A program made the position numbers and the translations under genes. The notes under the pieces were generated by a model, which worked only from the letters and a program-made list of their open reading frames with translations, searched no databases and was not told the DNA's origin. From the NCBI GenBank assembly GCA_964418605.1, contig CAYQLY010000013.1:1-63570 (forward strand): a stretch of DNA of 63,570 nucleotides. Direction: 5' to 3'. Below are positions 53,440 to 63,011 of this stretch, one piece after another (the first letter of the stretch is position 1; each line of letters begins with the position of its first letter). The stretch comes from CAYQLY01 sp964418605. Its GTDB lineage: Bacteria; Bacteroidota; Bacteroidia; Cytophagales; Cyclobacteriaceae.

Positions 53440-53471
53440 CAAAAATAACAAACTAAAGTGTATTTATCAAA
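53440..53471 (-). promoter_or_regulatory. Promoter of the XRE regulator gene
   Basis: On the minus strand: TTTG (53471-53468), 20 bases, then TATTTTTG (53447-53440). It matches both consensus elements fully and lies about 50 bases upstream of the ATG. Confidence 0.7.
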
Positions 53472-53599
53472 TAAATAAAATGGAATATTTAAGGATTATT
53501 GAGAAATTTATCGAATTTTAAAGAATTATGCATGTGTTTTTAAATTATCATCGCCTTTTTAACTAAAAAAAGCTTTATTAAATAGGTATGTAATTTTAT

Positions 53600-54952
53600 T
53601 TAAAATAAACTTGCGGCTATGTCTTCTATTTTTGTAACTAAATGAATCTTAATTTTCCAATCAGAAACATGTATATTTTTTTTATTGTATTTAGATACAT
53701 AAATTTCTTTGAAACCTAGTTTTTCTGCTTCTGCAATTCTATTTTCAATACGATTGATTGCTCGAATTTCGCCGCCTAATCCTACTTCGCCCGCAAAGCA
53801 TGAAAGAAAAGGAATAGGTTTGTTTTTATAAGATGAAATGATAGACATACATACAGCTGCATCAATAGCTGGGTCTTCAATTCGAAGTCCACCGGTAATA
53901 TTTAGGAAAACATCTTTACTGTGAAGTGCATAATCGCCTCTTTTCTCTAATACAGCCAGCAACATATTCAATCGTTTAGGATCAAAGCCTGTTGTACTCC
54001 GTTGTGGTGTACCGTAGCTCGCTGGGCTTACTAATGATTGAACCTCAATTAAGAGTGGTCGTGTTCCTTCTAGGCTAGCTCCAATTGAAATACCACTCAT
54101 TGGTTCGTCGCGCTGGGATAATAATATTTGGGATGGGTTTTTTATTTCTTTTAACCCTTGAATGGTCATTTCGTAAATTCCTAATTCAGATGTAGAGCCG
54201 AATCTATTTTTTAAAGTACGTAAAATACGATAGGATAAATGTCTATCCCCTTCAAATTGGAGTACAGTATCCACCATATGTTCTAATACTTTTGGCCCTG
54301 CCAACGTACCCTCTTTAGTAATATGCCCTACTAAGAAAACAGGTGTATTTGCCTCTTTAGCATATCTAATTAATTCAGCAGCGCATTCTCTCACTTGAGA
54401 AACACTTCCCGCAGCTGACTCGATAAATGCTGAATGTAATGTTTGAATAGAATCTATAATTACAAGAGAAGGTTCTAGTTCTTCAATATGTTTAAAAATA
54501 TGTTGGGTATTTACTTCTGTTAGAATAAAGCAGTTGCTTGATGTAATACCTAAGCGCTCGGCTCTAATTTTGATTTGTTGTTCACTTTCCTCCCCTGAAA
54601 CGTATAAGACTTTTTGATCTTTTAGTTCTAAAGCGAGCTGTAGCATGAGTGTTGACTTTCCAATACCAGGCTCGCCACCAATCAGTATTACTGCTCCTGG
54701 AACAATTCCTCCACCAAGCACCCGATTTAATTCGTCATGCTGAGTTGCGATTCTTTTTTCTTGAATGAGTGAAATGCCTTCTAGTAAAACAGGCTTGTGG
54801 TTTTTACTGGAAGGAATGTCAGTTTTGGTTTTGGAAGATATTATTTCTTCTACAAATGTGTTCCAGTTGTTGCAATTAGGGCATTTTCCTAACCATTTTG
54901 GTGAAGAATGGCCACAGCTTTGGCAGAAAAAGGAACTTTTTAATTTACCCAT
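53600..54952 (-). CDS. radA: DNA repair protein RadA
   Basis: A 450-residue RecA-like ATPase that promotes branch migration in recombination repair. An N-terminal four-cysteine zinc finger (CQSCGHSSPKWLGKCPNC) is followed by Walker A GGEPGIGKST, Walker B VIIDSIQTL and the KNRFGS motif specific to RadA. The C-terminal Lon-like domain (about 290-450) contains GGLRIEDPAIDAAV. I start at the ATG at 54952 (MGKLKSSF); an in-frame TTG two codons upstream is possible. A lone gene, divergent from the T9SS cargo gene. Confidence 0.95.
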   Translation of the reverse strand: MGKLKSSFFCQSCGHSSPKWLGKCPNCNNWNTFVEEIISSKTKTDIPSSKNHKPVLLEGISLIQEKRIATQHDELNRVLGGGIVPGAVILIGGEPGIGKSTLMLQLALELKDQKVLYVSGEESEQQIKIRAERLGITSSNCFILTEVNTQHIFKHIEELEPSLVIIDSIQTLHSAFIESAAGSVSQVRECAAELIRYAKEANTPVFLVGHITKEGTLAGPKVLEHMVDTVLQFEGDRHLSYRILRTLKNRFGSTSELGIYEMTIQGLKEIKNPSQILLSQRDEPMSGISIGASLEGTRPLLIEVQSLVSPASYGTPQRSTTGFDPKRLNMLLAVLEKRGDYALHSKDVFLNITGGLRIEDPAIDAAVCMSIISSYKNKPIPFLSCFAGEVGLGGEIRAINRIENRIAEAEKLGFKEIYVSKYNKKNIHVSDWKIKIHLVTKIEDIAASLF

Positions 54953-55035
54953 GAACAATTCGGCTAGCTTAAAAAATGGTACATTGAAGATAAAAAATAG
55001 TAATTTTTCACGACAATAATTTTGTTATTTTTTAG

Positions 55036-55043
55036 TACATTTG
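55036..55043 (+). promoter_or_regulatory. -7 element of the T9SS cargo gene
   Basis: TACATTTG is an exact -7 match, 91 bases upstream of the ATG at 55135, leaving an AT-rich leader. No -33 at the usual spacing. Confidence 0.4.
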
Positions 55044-55134
55044 TATATATATTTAGCATATTATGAAACTATACTGTAACATAACCGTTAAATATAATGC
55101 TAAATTATGTTAAAAAATTAACCTCGGTATTCAT

Positions 55135-56535
55135 ATGATTATTAAAAACTACGTATTTGGAATTCTTATAGCCGTGTTGAGTATAGGAACAGCTTATCCA
55201 CAGATAACTATTGGTAATGGCGCTACTGTAACTATTTCCAGTGGAACGACAGTTACTCTTCAGCAAGCATTAGTTAATCAAATGGGTGGTAGTTTAGCTC
55301 ATTCAGGTACAATTAACATTGCTGGTAATCTTACCAATGATGGAACGATTACAGCCAATTCGGGCTCTTTGGTTAATTTTAATGGGGGTGCTGCACAGTT
55401 TGTTAATGGTGCTTCTACGTTTGCATTGTATAATGCAGATGTCAATCAATATGTGACCTTAAACAATCCTGTTACAATTAACAATACATTAACATTGAAT
55501 AATATTTTAAATACAGAAACTCAACCTGTTTATTTTGAAACGACTGCTGGTAATCCCACAGAAGTATCAGGTAAATATATTTTGGGTACGGCTCGAATGA
55601 ATACACGAGCCATTGGAGCAGGTGCTTTAGACTTTCTAGGTTTAGAGTTTCCAATGGGTGGAGATTTAGGAAATGTTTCATTAGAGCGTAGATCTGGACC
55701 AACAGGTCGCGTAACTGTTGGAGCTAATTCAGGTATAGATATGAGTTGGAAGCTTACAGCCTCTAATACTGGTGTAACGAAATCAACCCTTAAGTTAAAA
55801 TTTTTATCTGCGTTTGATAATGCAAAAAATTTAATGGCTATACATCTTTATAGAGGAAATGCTACTTATACCACATGGTATCAAGTAAGTTCTATGACTC
55901 AAGATATATCAGCAACTGATCCACGAGTGTATACTTATACAAATTATTTATATCAGACTACAAAGCCGGCTCTGACTTTATCAGATGTTGCTAATTTGTT
56001 ACCTGTTAATTTCAAGACAATATCTGCTCTGCCTAAGGGTGGAAATGTAGAGGTAAAATGGGCTGTTGAATCTGCTAAAAAAGGATTTTATATCATAGAG
56101 CGAGGCATTGATGGCATGTCATTCGAACCGATTGGTCAGATGGTTTCTACTGGTGATTTACAGTATAGCTTTATGGATCTCAACACATCCAATATCATGG
56201 CATCGGTTGTTTACTACCGTGTGAAATTTGTAGAAGACGCTGGTTATAATTACAGCGCAGTTGCATCTCTTTATATGGAGGGTGGTCAATTGTTGTTAGG
56301 TGTTTATCCTGTTCCTTTCAGTGATCAAGGTATCAATGTAACACTTTCAAATCCTTCTAAAGAGATGGTTACCCTTCGCTTACTTAACCAGATGGGTATA
56401 GAAATAGCTAAATACGAAGATAATTCTGCGGTAGTTAGTTCTGTATTCTTGGGTAAGGGTTTATCAACTGGCCTCTACTTTGTGGAAGTTAATTCTAGTT
56501 TCTTAAATAAGATAGTGAAGGCGACTAAAGAATAG
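55135..56535 (+). CDS. Secreted protein with T9SS type A sorting domain
   Basis: A 466-residue secreted protein: a signal peptide (to about 23, AYPQ), then an N-terminal region of short repeated strands. These contain GNGATVTISSGTTVTL, LAHSGTINIAGNLTNDGTITANSG and NNPVTINNTLTLNN, which suggest a beta-helix. Middle domains lie at about 150-380, and a C-terminal T9SS type A sorting domain at about 385-466 (LLGVYPVPFSDQG, LGKGLSTGLYFVEVN). The cargo is exported and probably anchored at the surface. No catalytic motif is seen, so an adhesin-like role is only inference. It has its own terminator. Confidence 0.82.
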   Translation: MIIKNYVFGILIAVLSIGTAYPQITIGNGATVTISSGTTVTLQQALVNQMGGSLAHSGTINIAGNLTNDGTITANSGSLVNFNGGAAQFVNGASTFALYNADVNQYVTLNNPVTINNTLTLNNILNTETQPVYFETTAGNPTEVSGKYILGTARMNTRAIGAGALDFLGLEFPMGGDLGNVSLERRSGPTGRVTVGANSGIDMSWKLTASNTGVTKSTLKLKFLSAFDNAKNLMAIHLYRGNATYTTWYQVSSMTQDISATDPRVYTYTNYLYQTTKPALTLSDVANLLPVNFKTISALPKGGNVEVKWAVESAKKGFYIIERGIDGMSFEPIGQMVSTGDLQYSFMDLNTSNIMASVVYYRVKFVEDAGYNYSAVASLYMEGGQLLLGVYPVPFSDQGINVTLSNPSKEMVTLRLLNQMGIEIAKYEDNSAVVSSVFLGKGLSTGLYFVEVNSSFLNKIVKATKE

Positions 56536-56559
56536 AATAAATACTAATTTTTTTTTGAA

Positions 56560-56598
56560 AAGAATGCTGTATTTTAACAATACAGCATTCTTTTTTTA
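56560..56598 (+). terminator. Strong terminator after the T9SS cargo gene
   Basis: AGAATGCTGTATT (56561-56573) and AATACAGCATTCT (56579-56591) form a perfect 13-bp stem with a 5-base loop, followed by a T-run. Confidence 0.9.
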
Positions 56599-56609
56599 TC
56601 TTTACTGGT

Positions 56610-57434
56610 ATGTCATTTTTTTACAAACTTTCGAATTTTCAAAAACGGGTTATTACGGGTGTAGTAGGAATAGCTCTTATACTTAATGCTGTTTATTGGA
56701 ATGAATGGTTGTATTTTTTTGTATTCTTATTTATTATGTTTTTTTCTTTACATGAATTTTATACTTTGCTTACTAAATCCGGTGTGCAAATTTCTATTCT
56801 TGCTTTAGTGCAGGGAATAGCTATTTATACTGTCTTTTTTTTAATACAGAAAAAATACCTTCCAGTTGAAGCCTATGTGCTTATCCTTATACTGCCATTT
56901 ATTTTATTACCTATTCAGCTTTATCGTTTACCTTCTTCTTCTCTTGCATCTCTTGCATGGGCATGGATGGGGTTGATGTATGTTGTCTTGCCTTTTTCGA
57001 TGTTACATCTCATTGCTTTTCAAAATTATGGTTATAGCTTTCAAATGGTGATGGGTATTCTTTTTTTGATATGGGCTAATGATACAGGTGCGTATTTAGT
57101 AGGGAAAAAATGGGGGAAACATAAATTATTTGAGCGCATATCTCCTGGCAAAACCTGGGAGGGGTTTGTTGGAGGATTTATATTAGCGCTCTTGGTTTCT
57201 CTTTTAATTTCTTTTTATTTTAAAGATATCTCACAATGGAAATGGTTTGTTATAGCTATTATTATTACGGTAGTTGGTACCTATGGGGATTTGGTTGAAT
57301 CTATGTTTAAGAGGAATTTACAGGTTAAAGATTCTGGAACATTGATACCTGGTCATGGAGGTTTTTTAGATCGTTTTGATGCTTTTTTGTTAGCTGTACC
57401 TTTTGTTCTTGCTTTTCTACTTTTCTTTCGCTAA
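56610..57434 (+). CDS. cdsA: Phosphatidate cytidylyltransferase
   Basis: A 274-residue inner-membrane enzyme that makes CDP-diacylglycerol from phosphatidic acid and CTP. There are eight or so hydrophobic helices. The family signature near the C-terminus is MFKRNLQVKDSGTLIPGHGG followed by FLDRFDA. The central IWANDTGAYLVGKKWGKHK and SPGKTWEGFVGGF are also typical. It shares a same-direction cluster with gdh and psd (the next gene but one), which is also a phospholipid gene. Confidence 0.94.
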   Translation: MSFFYKLSNFQKRVITGVVGIALILNAVYWNEWLYFFVFLFIMFFSLHEFYTLLTKSGVQISILALVQGIAIYTVFFLIQKKYLPVEAYVLILILPFILLPIQLYRLPSSSLASLAWAWMGLMYVVLPFSMLHLIAFQNYGYSFQMVMGILFLIWANDTGAYLVGKKWGKHKLFERISPGKTWEGFVGGFILALLVSLLISFYFKDISQWKWFVIAIIITVVGTYGDLVESMFKRNLQVKDSGTLIPGHGGFLDRFDAFLLAVPFVLAFLLFFR

Positions 57435-57481
57435 AAAAAACTAATTTTGGTTTTATAAATAACGGTTATAAAATTAGCGTT

Positions 57482-58756
57482 ATGGCATATATAGAACCTG
57501 CTCCTATTCAGGATAAAGAAAACCCATTTGAATCAATGATCTCTCGCTTTAATTTAGCGGCAAAGATATTAGGCTTAGATGAGGAAACTTACCATGTATT
57601 AATTAATCCAGATAAGCAAATTGTTGTTTCTTTACCCATTATTATGGATAATGGGAAAGTGAAAGTTTTCGAGGGATATCGTGTTATTCACTCTAAAATA
57701 TTGGGCCCTGGAAAAGGAGGTATACGATTTGACATGGGTGTTCATCTGGATGAGGTAAAAGCACTTGCAGCATGGATGACTTGGAAATGTGCTGTAGTAG
57801 ATATCCCATATGGTGGAGCTAAAGGTGGCGTTAAGTGTGATCCTAGAACCATGTCTTTAGGTGAGATTGAGCGCTTAGTAAGAGCGTACACGGTGGCTAT
57901 GTTAGATGTTTTTGGTCCTGATCGTGATATTCCAGCTCCAGATATGGGAACTAGTCAACGTGAAATGGCTTGGTTAATGGATGAATTTTCCAGGGCAAAT
58001 GGTATGACTATTAATGCTGTGGTAACAGGTAAACCATTAGTATTGGGTGGTTCATTAGGAAGAGTTGAGGCGACAGGAAGGGGTGTAATGGTTAATGCTT
58101 TGGCGGCAATGAATAAATTGGGGATTGCTCCTCATTCTGCTACATGTGCTGTGCAAGGGTTTGGAAATGTTGGATCTTATGCTGCTCTTTTATTGAAGCA
58201 AAATGGAATAAAGATATTAGGTATTAGTGATGTGTCGGGTGCGTATTGGAATGATAAGGGTATAGATGTGGAAGATGCCATTAAATATAGAGATGCTCAT
58301 AAGGGTTCATTGGAAGGATATAAAAATGCTGAACATATATCCAATGATGATGTACTTACATCAAAAGTAGATATACTGGTGCCTGCGGCTAAGGAAGACG
58401 TAATTACAGCTGATAATGCAGCTAAGATTCAAGCTAAACTTATAGTAGAAGGAGCTAATGGTCCTACCTCTGCTAATGCAGATGCTATTCTTCAACAAAA
58501 AGGAATTATTGCGGTACCTGATATTTTAGCTAATGCAGGTGGTGTGACTGTTTCTTATTTTGAATGGGTTCAAAATAGAATGGGTTATAAATGGACTGAG
58601 CAAGAAGTGAATCACCGTTGTGAAGTTATTCTTAAAGAGGCTTTTGAAAAAGTATACAATGCATCTATTCAATATAAAGTATCCTTGCGAATAGCTGCGT
58701 ATATTGTTGCTATTGACAAAGTAGCTAAAACATATAAATATAGAGGTGGATTTTAA
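57482..58756 (+). CDS. Glutamate dehydrogenase (Glu/Leu/Phe/Val dehydrogenase)
   Basis: A 424-residue enzyme that interconverts glutamate and 2-oxoglutarate plus ammonia. The N-terminal substrate domain has GPGKGGIRFDMGVH, the catalytic-lysine region MTWKCAVVDIPYGGAKGG and PAPDMGTSQREMAW. The Rossmann domain has VQGFGNVGSYAALLL and ends with ILANAGGVTVSYFEW. The 424-residue length fits the hexameric, NAD(P)-dependent group common in Bacteroidota. Cofactor specificity cannot be told. It is located between cdsA and psd, 47 bases from the former. Confidence 0.93.
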   Translation: MAYIEPAPIQDKENPFESMISRFNLAAKILGLDEETYHVLINPDKQIVVSLPIIMDNGKVKVFEGYRVIHSKILGPGKGGIRFDMGVHLDEVKALAAWMTWKCAVVDIPYGGAKGGVKCDPRTMSLGEIERLVRAYTVAMLDVFGPDRDIPAPDMGTSQREMAWLMDEFSRANGMTINAVVTGKPLVLGGSLGRVEATGRGVMVNALAAMNKLGIAPHSATCAVQGFGNVGSYAALLLKQNGIKILGISDVSGAYWNDKGIDVEDAIKYRDAHKGSLEGYKNAEHISNDDVLTSKVDILVPAAKEDVITADNAAKIQAKLIVEGANGPTSANADAILQQKGIIAVPDILANAGGVTVSYFEWVQNRMGYKWTEQEVNHRCEVILKEAFEKVYNASIQYKVSLRIAAYIVAIDKVAKTYKYRGGF

Positions 58757-58802
58757 AATCCGCATTTTAAATTTTTTTTCATTGTTTTTAAAATAAGTAA
58801 CT

Positions 58803-59456
58803 ATGGCCATACATCGTGAAGGTAAAATACCTTTAAGGTACGCATTATTATCTTTTATTTTTCTTACTGGAATTTCATTCCTTCTTTTTTCTCTCGCTTT
58901 TTCTTTATTTCTAACTATAGGAAGTGGGGTGCTCTGTTTATTCTTATTGCAATTTTTTAGAAATCCTACTAGAGTTGTAGTTCCAAATGATCGATTAGTT
59001 ATATCTCCTGCAGATGGAAAAGTTGTTGTTATTGAAGAGGTTGTTGAGTCGGAGTATTTTCAAGGTAAGCGAAGGCAGCTTTCTATTTTTATGTCTCCTT
59101 TTAATGTACATGTCAATCGGTTTCCTATTTCCGGAAAGGTGGTTTATTTTAATTATCATCCTGGTAAATATTTAGTTGCGTGGCACCCTAAATCTAGTAC
59201 AGAAAATGAACGCACCACAATGGTTGTGCAACATCATTCAAATGGTGCATCTGTTTTAGTAAGGCAAATTGCTGGTTTGGTAGCTAGGCGTATACGATGG
59301 TATGTGCATGAAGGCTCTATTGCTGAGCAGGGTTCTGAATTTGGTTTTATTAAATTTGGCTCACGAGTGGATGTTTTTCTGCCATTAGACGCAGTTATTA
59401 AAGTTCAGTTAAATCAAAAAGTAAAAGGAGGCGAAACTATTTTGGCAGAATTTTAA
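58803..59456 (+). CDS. psd: Phosphatidylserine decarboxylase
   Basis: A 217-residue short-form enzyme that makes phosphatidylethanolamine from phosphatidylserine. Two N-terminal membrane helices (about 12-52) are followed by a beta-rich body with ISPADGKVVVIEEV, FMSPFNVHVNRFP and ENERTTMVV. Self-cleavage occurs at the Gly-Ser in FGFIKFGSRVDVFLP, giving the alpha subunit with its pyruvoyl group. It belongs with cdsA in phospholipid synthesis. Its stop codon overlaps that of the convergent HlyD gene. Confidence 0.92.
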   Translation: MAIHREGKIPLRYALLSFIFLTGISFLLFSLAFSLFLTIGSGVLCLFLLQFFRNPTRVVVPNDRLVISPADGKVVVIEEVVESEYFQGKRRQLSIFMSPFNVHVNRFPISGKVVYFNYHPGKYLVAWHPKSSTENERTTMVVQHHSNGASVLVRQIAGLVARRIRWYVHEGSIAEQGSEFGFIKFGSRVDVFLPLDAVIKVQLNQKVKGGETILAEF

Positions 59457-60799
59457 TCTTTCTTATCGGATGACCCGTACTTTTTCCAAAGTGCTCTAAA
59501 CTGATAAAATACGCGTTGGATTAATCGTAAATCCTCTGTAATAATTTCAGTATTTCCATGCATTTGTTGTTTAAATTCCAATTCCTTTTTATAAGATGTC
59601 TTTAATCCATGAGGAAGAGAGATATCTATAATGTATAGGTTATTGCTTGGTATTTCAGATATGTTTTTAATGCGTCCTTCTAGCATTCCAAACTGATCAT
59701 AAGGATAATTATCTAATCGAATATTTACCCGTTGTCCTTTTTTTATTTTTCCTGATCCTATTAAAGGGACTTCTACTTTTCCTATCAAATTGGTAGAATA
59801 TGGAATAACAGAAAGTACTTCTTCGCCTGTATTTACGAATTGGTTATTACTCCAAAATTTTAGAAAAGTTACTCTTCCATTTAATGATGATTCAAATAAG
59901 TAGGTTTCTTTCCAGCGTTTTAAATTGCTTTGAAGGTTTTTTACTGCATTTTCTAGAGTTAGTATTAATTGATTTTCTTGTCTCGTATTATCTGATTCTA
60001 GCTCATGTATTTTTGCTTGTAAACTTGCTATTTGAATAGTATTATTTATAATAGATATATCCGCATTTTCTAATTCCCTTTTCTTTTGCAAGAATATAAT
60101 TTCTGATTGATCTAGCTCTATCGAGGAAATAGCTTTTTTGTTTAATAGTGTAGAGTCAATATGGAATTTTTTTTGAATGATAGCAACTTCTCTAGTAGTA
60201 AATTTTTTTTGAGTAGTTAACTTAGAATTAAGTTTCTCATACTCATTAATTTGTTTGTAGAGTTCTGCTATTTGTTTTTTTTGAAATCCTAGGCTATAAA
60301 ACAATAATAAGTCATGCATGGATTTATTGAATGTTGCATAGTCATTTTGCAAATCGCCTACTTGGAGTAAAAAATTTATATGCTCGGCGTATTTTTTTAA
60401 ACTATCTTCTTGTACTATAGTTTCAGAAAATTTTTGAACTATTTTTTCTACAAGAAGTATATCTGACAATTGTGCAGCAGATCGAATGTAAGCGAGTGGT
60501 GTGTTTTTTGCTACAGTATCTCCATTCTTAATTAAAAATTGTATATTTCCAGCAATGCGTGCAACACATTTTTCTGGAGGTGGTTCTGTAGTAATGATGA
60601 CAGATGCTTTGATTGTATCAGGATATTGGATAAACCAACTCATGATGAGGACAGCAGCGAATATACCGAAGATTAAGCTAATGCCTGATCGCACCAACCA
60701 ATGTGGAATGTGGCTGATGATTTCTTGTACATCATCACTTCTTATGTTAATTTCATCCTCAGGTTGGACGTCTTTTTTTTCTTCTTGATCTTCAGCCAT
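59453..60799 (-). CDS. HlyD-family membrane-fusion protein
   Basis: A 448-residue adaptor of a type I-like peptide/protein export system. It has one N-terminal helix (about 39-57) and then a biotinyl-lipoyl-like beta domain (about 75-110, VARIAGNIQFLIKNGDTVAKNT). A long coiled-coil hairpin follows (about 120-305), and a C-terminal beta-barrel (about 315-400, LNGRVTFLKFWSNNQFVNTGEEV; IKKGQRVNIRLDNYPY). The layout resembles the adaptors that work with peptidase-containing ABC transporters exporting GG-leader peptides in Bacteroidota. No ABC gene is adjacent, and it is a lone gene between psd and uvrB. Possible link to the precursor peptides at 43.9 kb is inference. Confidence 0.85.
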   Translation of the reverse strand: MAEDQEEKKDVQPEDEINIRSDDVQEIISHIPHWLVRSGISLIFGIFAAVLIMSWFIQYPDTIKASVIITTEPPPEKCVARIAGNIQFLIKNGDTVAKNTPLAYIRSAAQLSDILLVEKIVQKFSETIVQEDSLKKYAEHINFLLQVGDLQNDYATFNKSMHDLLLFYSLGFQKKQIAELYKQINEYEKLNSKLTTQKKFTTREVAIIQKKFHIDSTLLNKKAISSIELDQSEIIFLQKKRELENADISIINNTIQIASLQAKIHELESDNTRQENQLILTLENAVKNLQSNLKRWKETYLFESSLNGRVTFLKFWSNNQFVNTGEEVLSVIPYSTNLIGKVEVPLIGSGKIKKGQRVNIRLDNYPYDQFGMLEGRIKNISEIPSNNLYIIDISLPHGLKTSYKKELEFKQQMHGNTEIITEDLRLIQRVFYQFRALWKKYGSSDKKD

Positions 60800-60873
60800 A
60801 AAAAGGTGTAAATATATTCATTTTTAATAGTTTATTTTTATAAAAGTAATAAAATAGTTGATTTTTAATATAT

Positions 60874-62889
60874 ATGAATTTTGAGTTAATATCTAATTAT
60901 ATTCCTACTGGTGATCAACCTCAGGCTATTCAGCAATTAGTTAAAGGAATTAATCACAATGATGTTGCGCAGACTCTTTTGGGAGTTACAGGTTCTGGTA
61001 AAACATTTACTATAGCCAATGTCATCGCTCAGACCAATCGGCCCACATTAGTCCTGAGTCATAATAAAACATTAGCAGCTCAGCTCTATGGAGAGTTTAA
61101 GCAATTTTTTCCTACTAATGCCGTAGAGTATTTTATTTCTTACTATGATTATTATCAGCCTGAAGCGTATCTTCCCACTACCGGTACATATATTGAAAAA
61201 GATCTTTCTATTAATGAGGAGATTGAAAAATTGCGGTTAAGTGCGACATCTTCGTTAATGACGGGCAGAAGAGATGTTATTGTTGTTGCTTCTGTTTCTT
61301 GTATTTATGGTATTGGCAATCCTGAAGAATTTGAAAAAAGTGTCATTCATATCATGCAAGGAGATTCTATCAATAGGAATGCTTTTCTTTTTTCATTAGT
61401 TTCTATTTTATATAGCCGTACAGAAGTTGAATTTGAGAGAGGGACATTTCGTGTAAAAGGTGACACGGTGGATATATTTTTAGCGTATGCTGATTATGCT
61501 GTTCGAATTTATTTTTTTGGAGATCAGATTGAGGCTATACAACGGATTGATCCATTATCCGGAAAAAAAATAAGTGATGAAAAAGCTGTTTCTATTTTTC
61601 CTGCTAATTTATTTGTTACTGGTAAAGATTTATTGCATCAAGCTATTCATGCTATTCAGGCTGACTTGGTCAAGCAAATTTTGTTTTTTGAAAGAGAAAA
61701 TAGAGTAGAAGAGGCTAAACGTATTAAAGAACGAACAGAGCTTGATTTAGAAATGATGCGTGAATTAGGATATTGCTCTGGAATTGAAAATTATTCGCGT
61801 TATTTTGATAAACGTGCTGCTGGAGCTAGACCATTTTGTTTATTGGATTATTTTCCCGATGATTATTTATTGGTTATTGATGAAAGTCATGTGACCATTC
61901 CTCAAGTTCGTGCGATGTGGGGTGGAGATCGTTCTCGCAAAGCAAACTTGGTAGAATATGGATTTCGATTGCCTTCCGCATTAGATAACCGACCACTTAC
62001 CTTTGATGAGTTTGAATCTTTGTTTCATCAGGTTGTATTCGTGAGTGCCACACCTTCTGACTATGAATTAGTAAAATCAGATGGTGTCGTTATAGAGCAA
62101 ATTATTCGTCCGACAGGACTTCTTGATCCGCTTATTGAAGTAAAACCTACATTAAATCAAATTGATGATTTGATGCATCAGATTAATCAGCGTGTGGTTA
62201 ATGAAGAGCGTGTGATTGTAACCACATTAACAAAGCGAATGGCTGAAGAGCTTTCTCATTTTTTAGATAAAAATGGAGTCAAGTGTAGGTATATTCATTC
62301 CGAGGTAAAGCCCTTAGATCGGGTTGAAATTTTGCGTGAATTGCGATTGGGTGTATTTGATGTTTTAGTTGGAGTTAATCTTTTACGTGAAGGGTTGGAT
62401 TTACCGGAGGTATCTTTGGTGGCGATTATGGATGCAGATAAGGAAGGGTTTTTGCGTGATGCTCGTTCGATGATCCAGATTATTGGACGTGCTGCTCGAA
62501 ATGAGAATGGAACAGTAATTATGTATGCTGATAAAATGACCCGCTCTATGAAACAGGCTATTGATGAAACTAATCGACGACGGATGATTCAGCAGGAGTA
62601 TAATGAAAAACATGGCATTAAACCTACATCAATTAGTAAATCGAAGAAATCTATTTTGGAACAAACTAAAGTAGCTGACTCAAAGAAAACGACAAAGTCT
62701 TACTATATTGAATCGGAAGCTACTGTGGCTGCTGATCCTATTGTAGCTTATATGAGTAAGCCTCAGTTGGAAAAACTCATTCGTGAAACACAGCAGAAAA
62801 TGGAAAAAGCAGCTAAAGATTTAGATTTTATAGAAGCCGCTCGCCTGCGTGATGAATGGTTGGCTCTTAAAGAATTAGTAAAAAAATAA
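60874..62889 (+). CDS. uvrB: UvrABC system protein B
   Basis: The 671-residue helicase-like damage-verification subunit of nucleotide excision repair. Walker A is GVTGSGKTFTIAN (about 39-51). The damage-probing beta-hairpin region is SYYDYYQPEAYLP. DEAH-box-like VIDESHVTIPQ, helicase motifs TTLTKRMAEELSHFL and GVNLLREGLDLPEVSLV, and QIIGRAARN are all intact. The C-terminal UVR domain (about 632-668) has QLEKLIRETQQKMEKAAKDL. The gene is divergent from the HlyD gene. Confidence 0.97.
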   Translation: MNFELISNYIPTGDQPQAIQQLVKGINHNDVAQTLLGVTGSGKTFTIANVIAQTNRPTLVLSHNKTLAAQLYGEFKQFFPTNAVEYFISYYDYYQPEAYLPTTGTYIEKDLSINEEIEKLRLSATSSLMTGRRDVIVVASVSCIYGIGNPEEFEKSVIHIMQGDSINRNAFLFSLVSILYSRTEVEFERGTFRVKGDTVDIFLAYADYAVRIYFFGDQIEAIQRIDPLSGKKISDEKAVSIFPANLFVTGKDLLHQAIHAIQADLVKQILFFERENRVEEAKRIKERTELDLEMMRELGYCSGIENYSRYFDKRAAGARPFCLLDYFPDDYLLVIDESHVTIPQVRAMWGGDRSRKANLVEYGFRLPSALDNRPLTFDEFESLFHQVVFVSATPSDYELVKSDGVVIEQIIRPTGLLDPLIEVKPTLNQIDDLMHQINQRVVNEERVIVTTLTKRMAEELSHFLDKNGVKCRYIHSEVKPLDRVEILRELRLGVFDVLVGVNLLREGLDLPEVSLVAIMDADKEGFLRDARSMIQIIGRAARNENGTVIMYADKMTRSMKQAIDETNRRRMIQQEYNEKHGIKPTSISKSKKSILEQTKVADSKKTTKSYYIESEATVAADPIVAYMSKPQLEKLIRETQQKMEKAAKDLDFIEAARLRDEWLALKELVKK

Positions 62890-62890
62890 A

Positions 62891-63011
62891 CTTTTGTCCC
62901 CCTGTTGAGTGTAGCGAAACATCTACCTTTTAGAAACAGCAAAATGCTCGTTCGTGAGACACGGGCCAGAGAATGGGTATTTCTTAAATTTATTAAACTA
63001 TTCTTATATTT
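62891..63011. other. Repeat-like intergenic segment after uvrB
   Basis: The start CCTGTTGAGTGTAGCGAAAC resembles the widespread Bacteroidota intergenic repeat that reads like GTTTCGACTACGCTCAAC on the other strand. It is followed by GCTCGTTCGTGAGACACGGG (62946-62965), similar to GGCTCGTGCGTGA beside the palindrome at 41.6 kb. CTGTT/AACAG at 62902-62939 could form a weak stem. Its mobile or REP-like nature is not proven. Confidence 0.4.

Noticed and set aside
58526..58810. A 94-codon minus-strand ORF over the end of the glutamate dehydrogenase gene
   Set aside because: Antisense to conserved coding sequence with no recognisable features.
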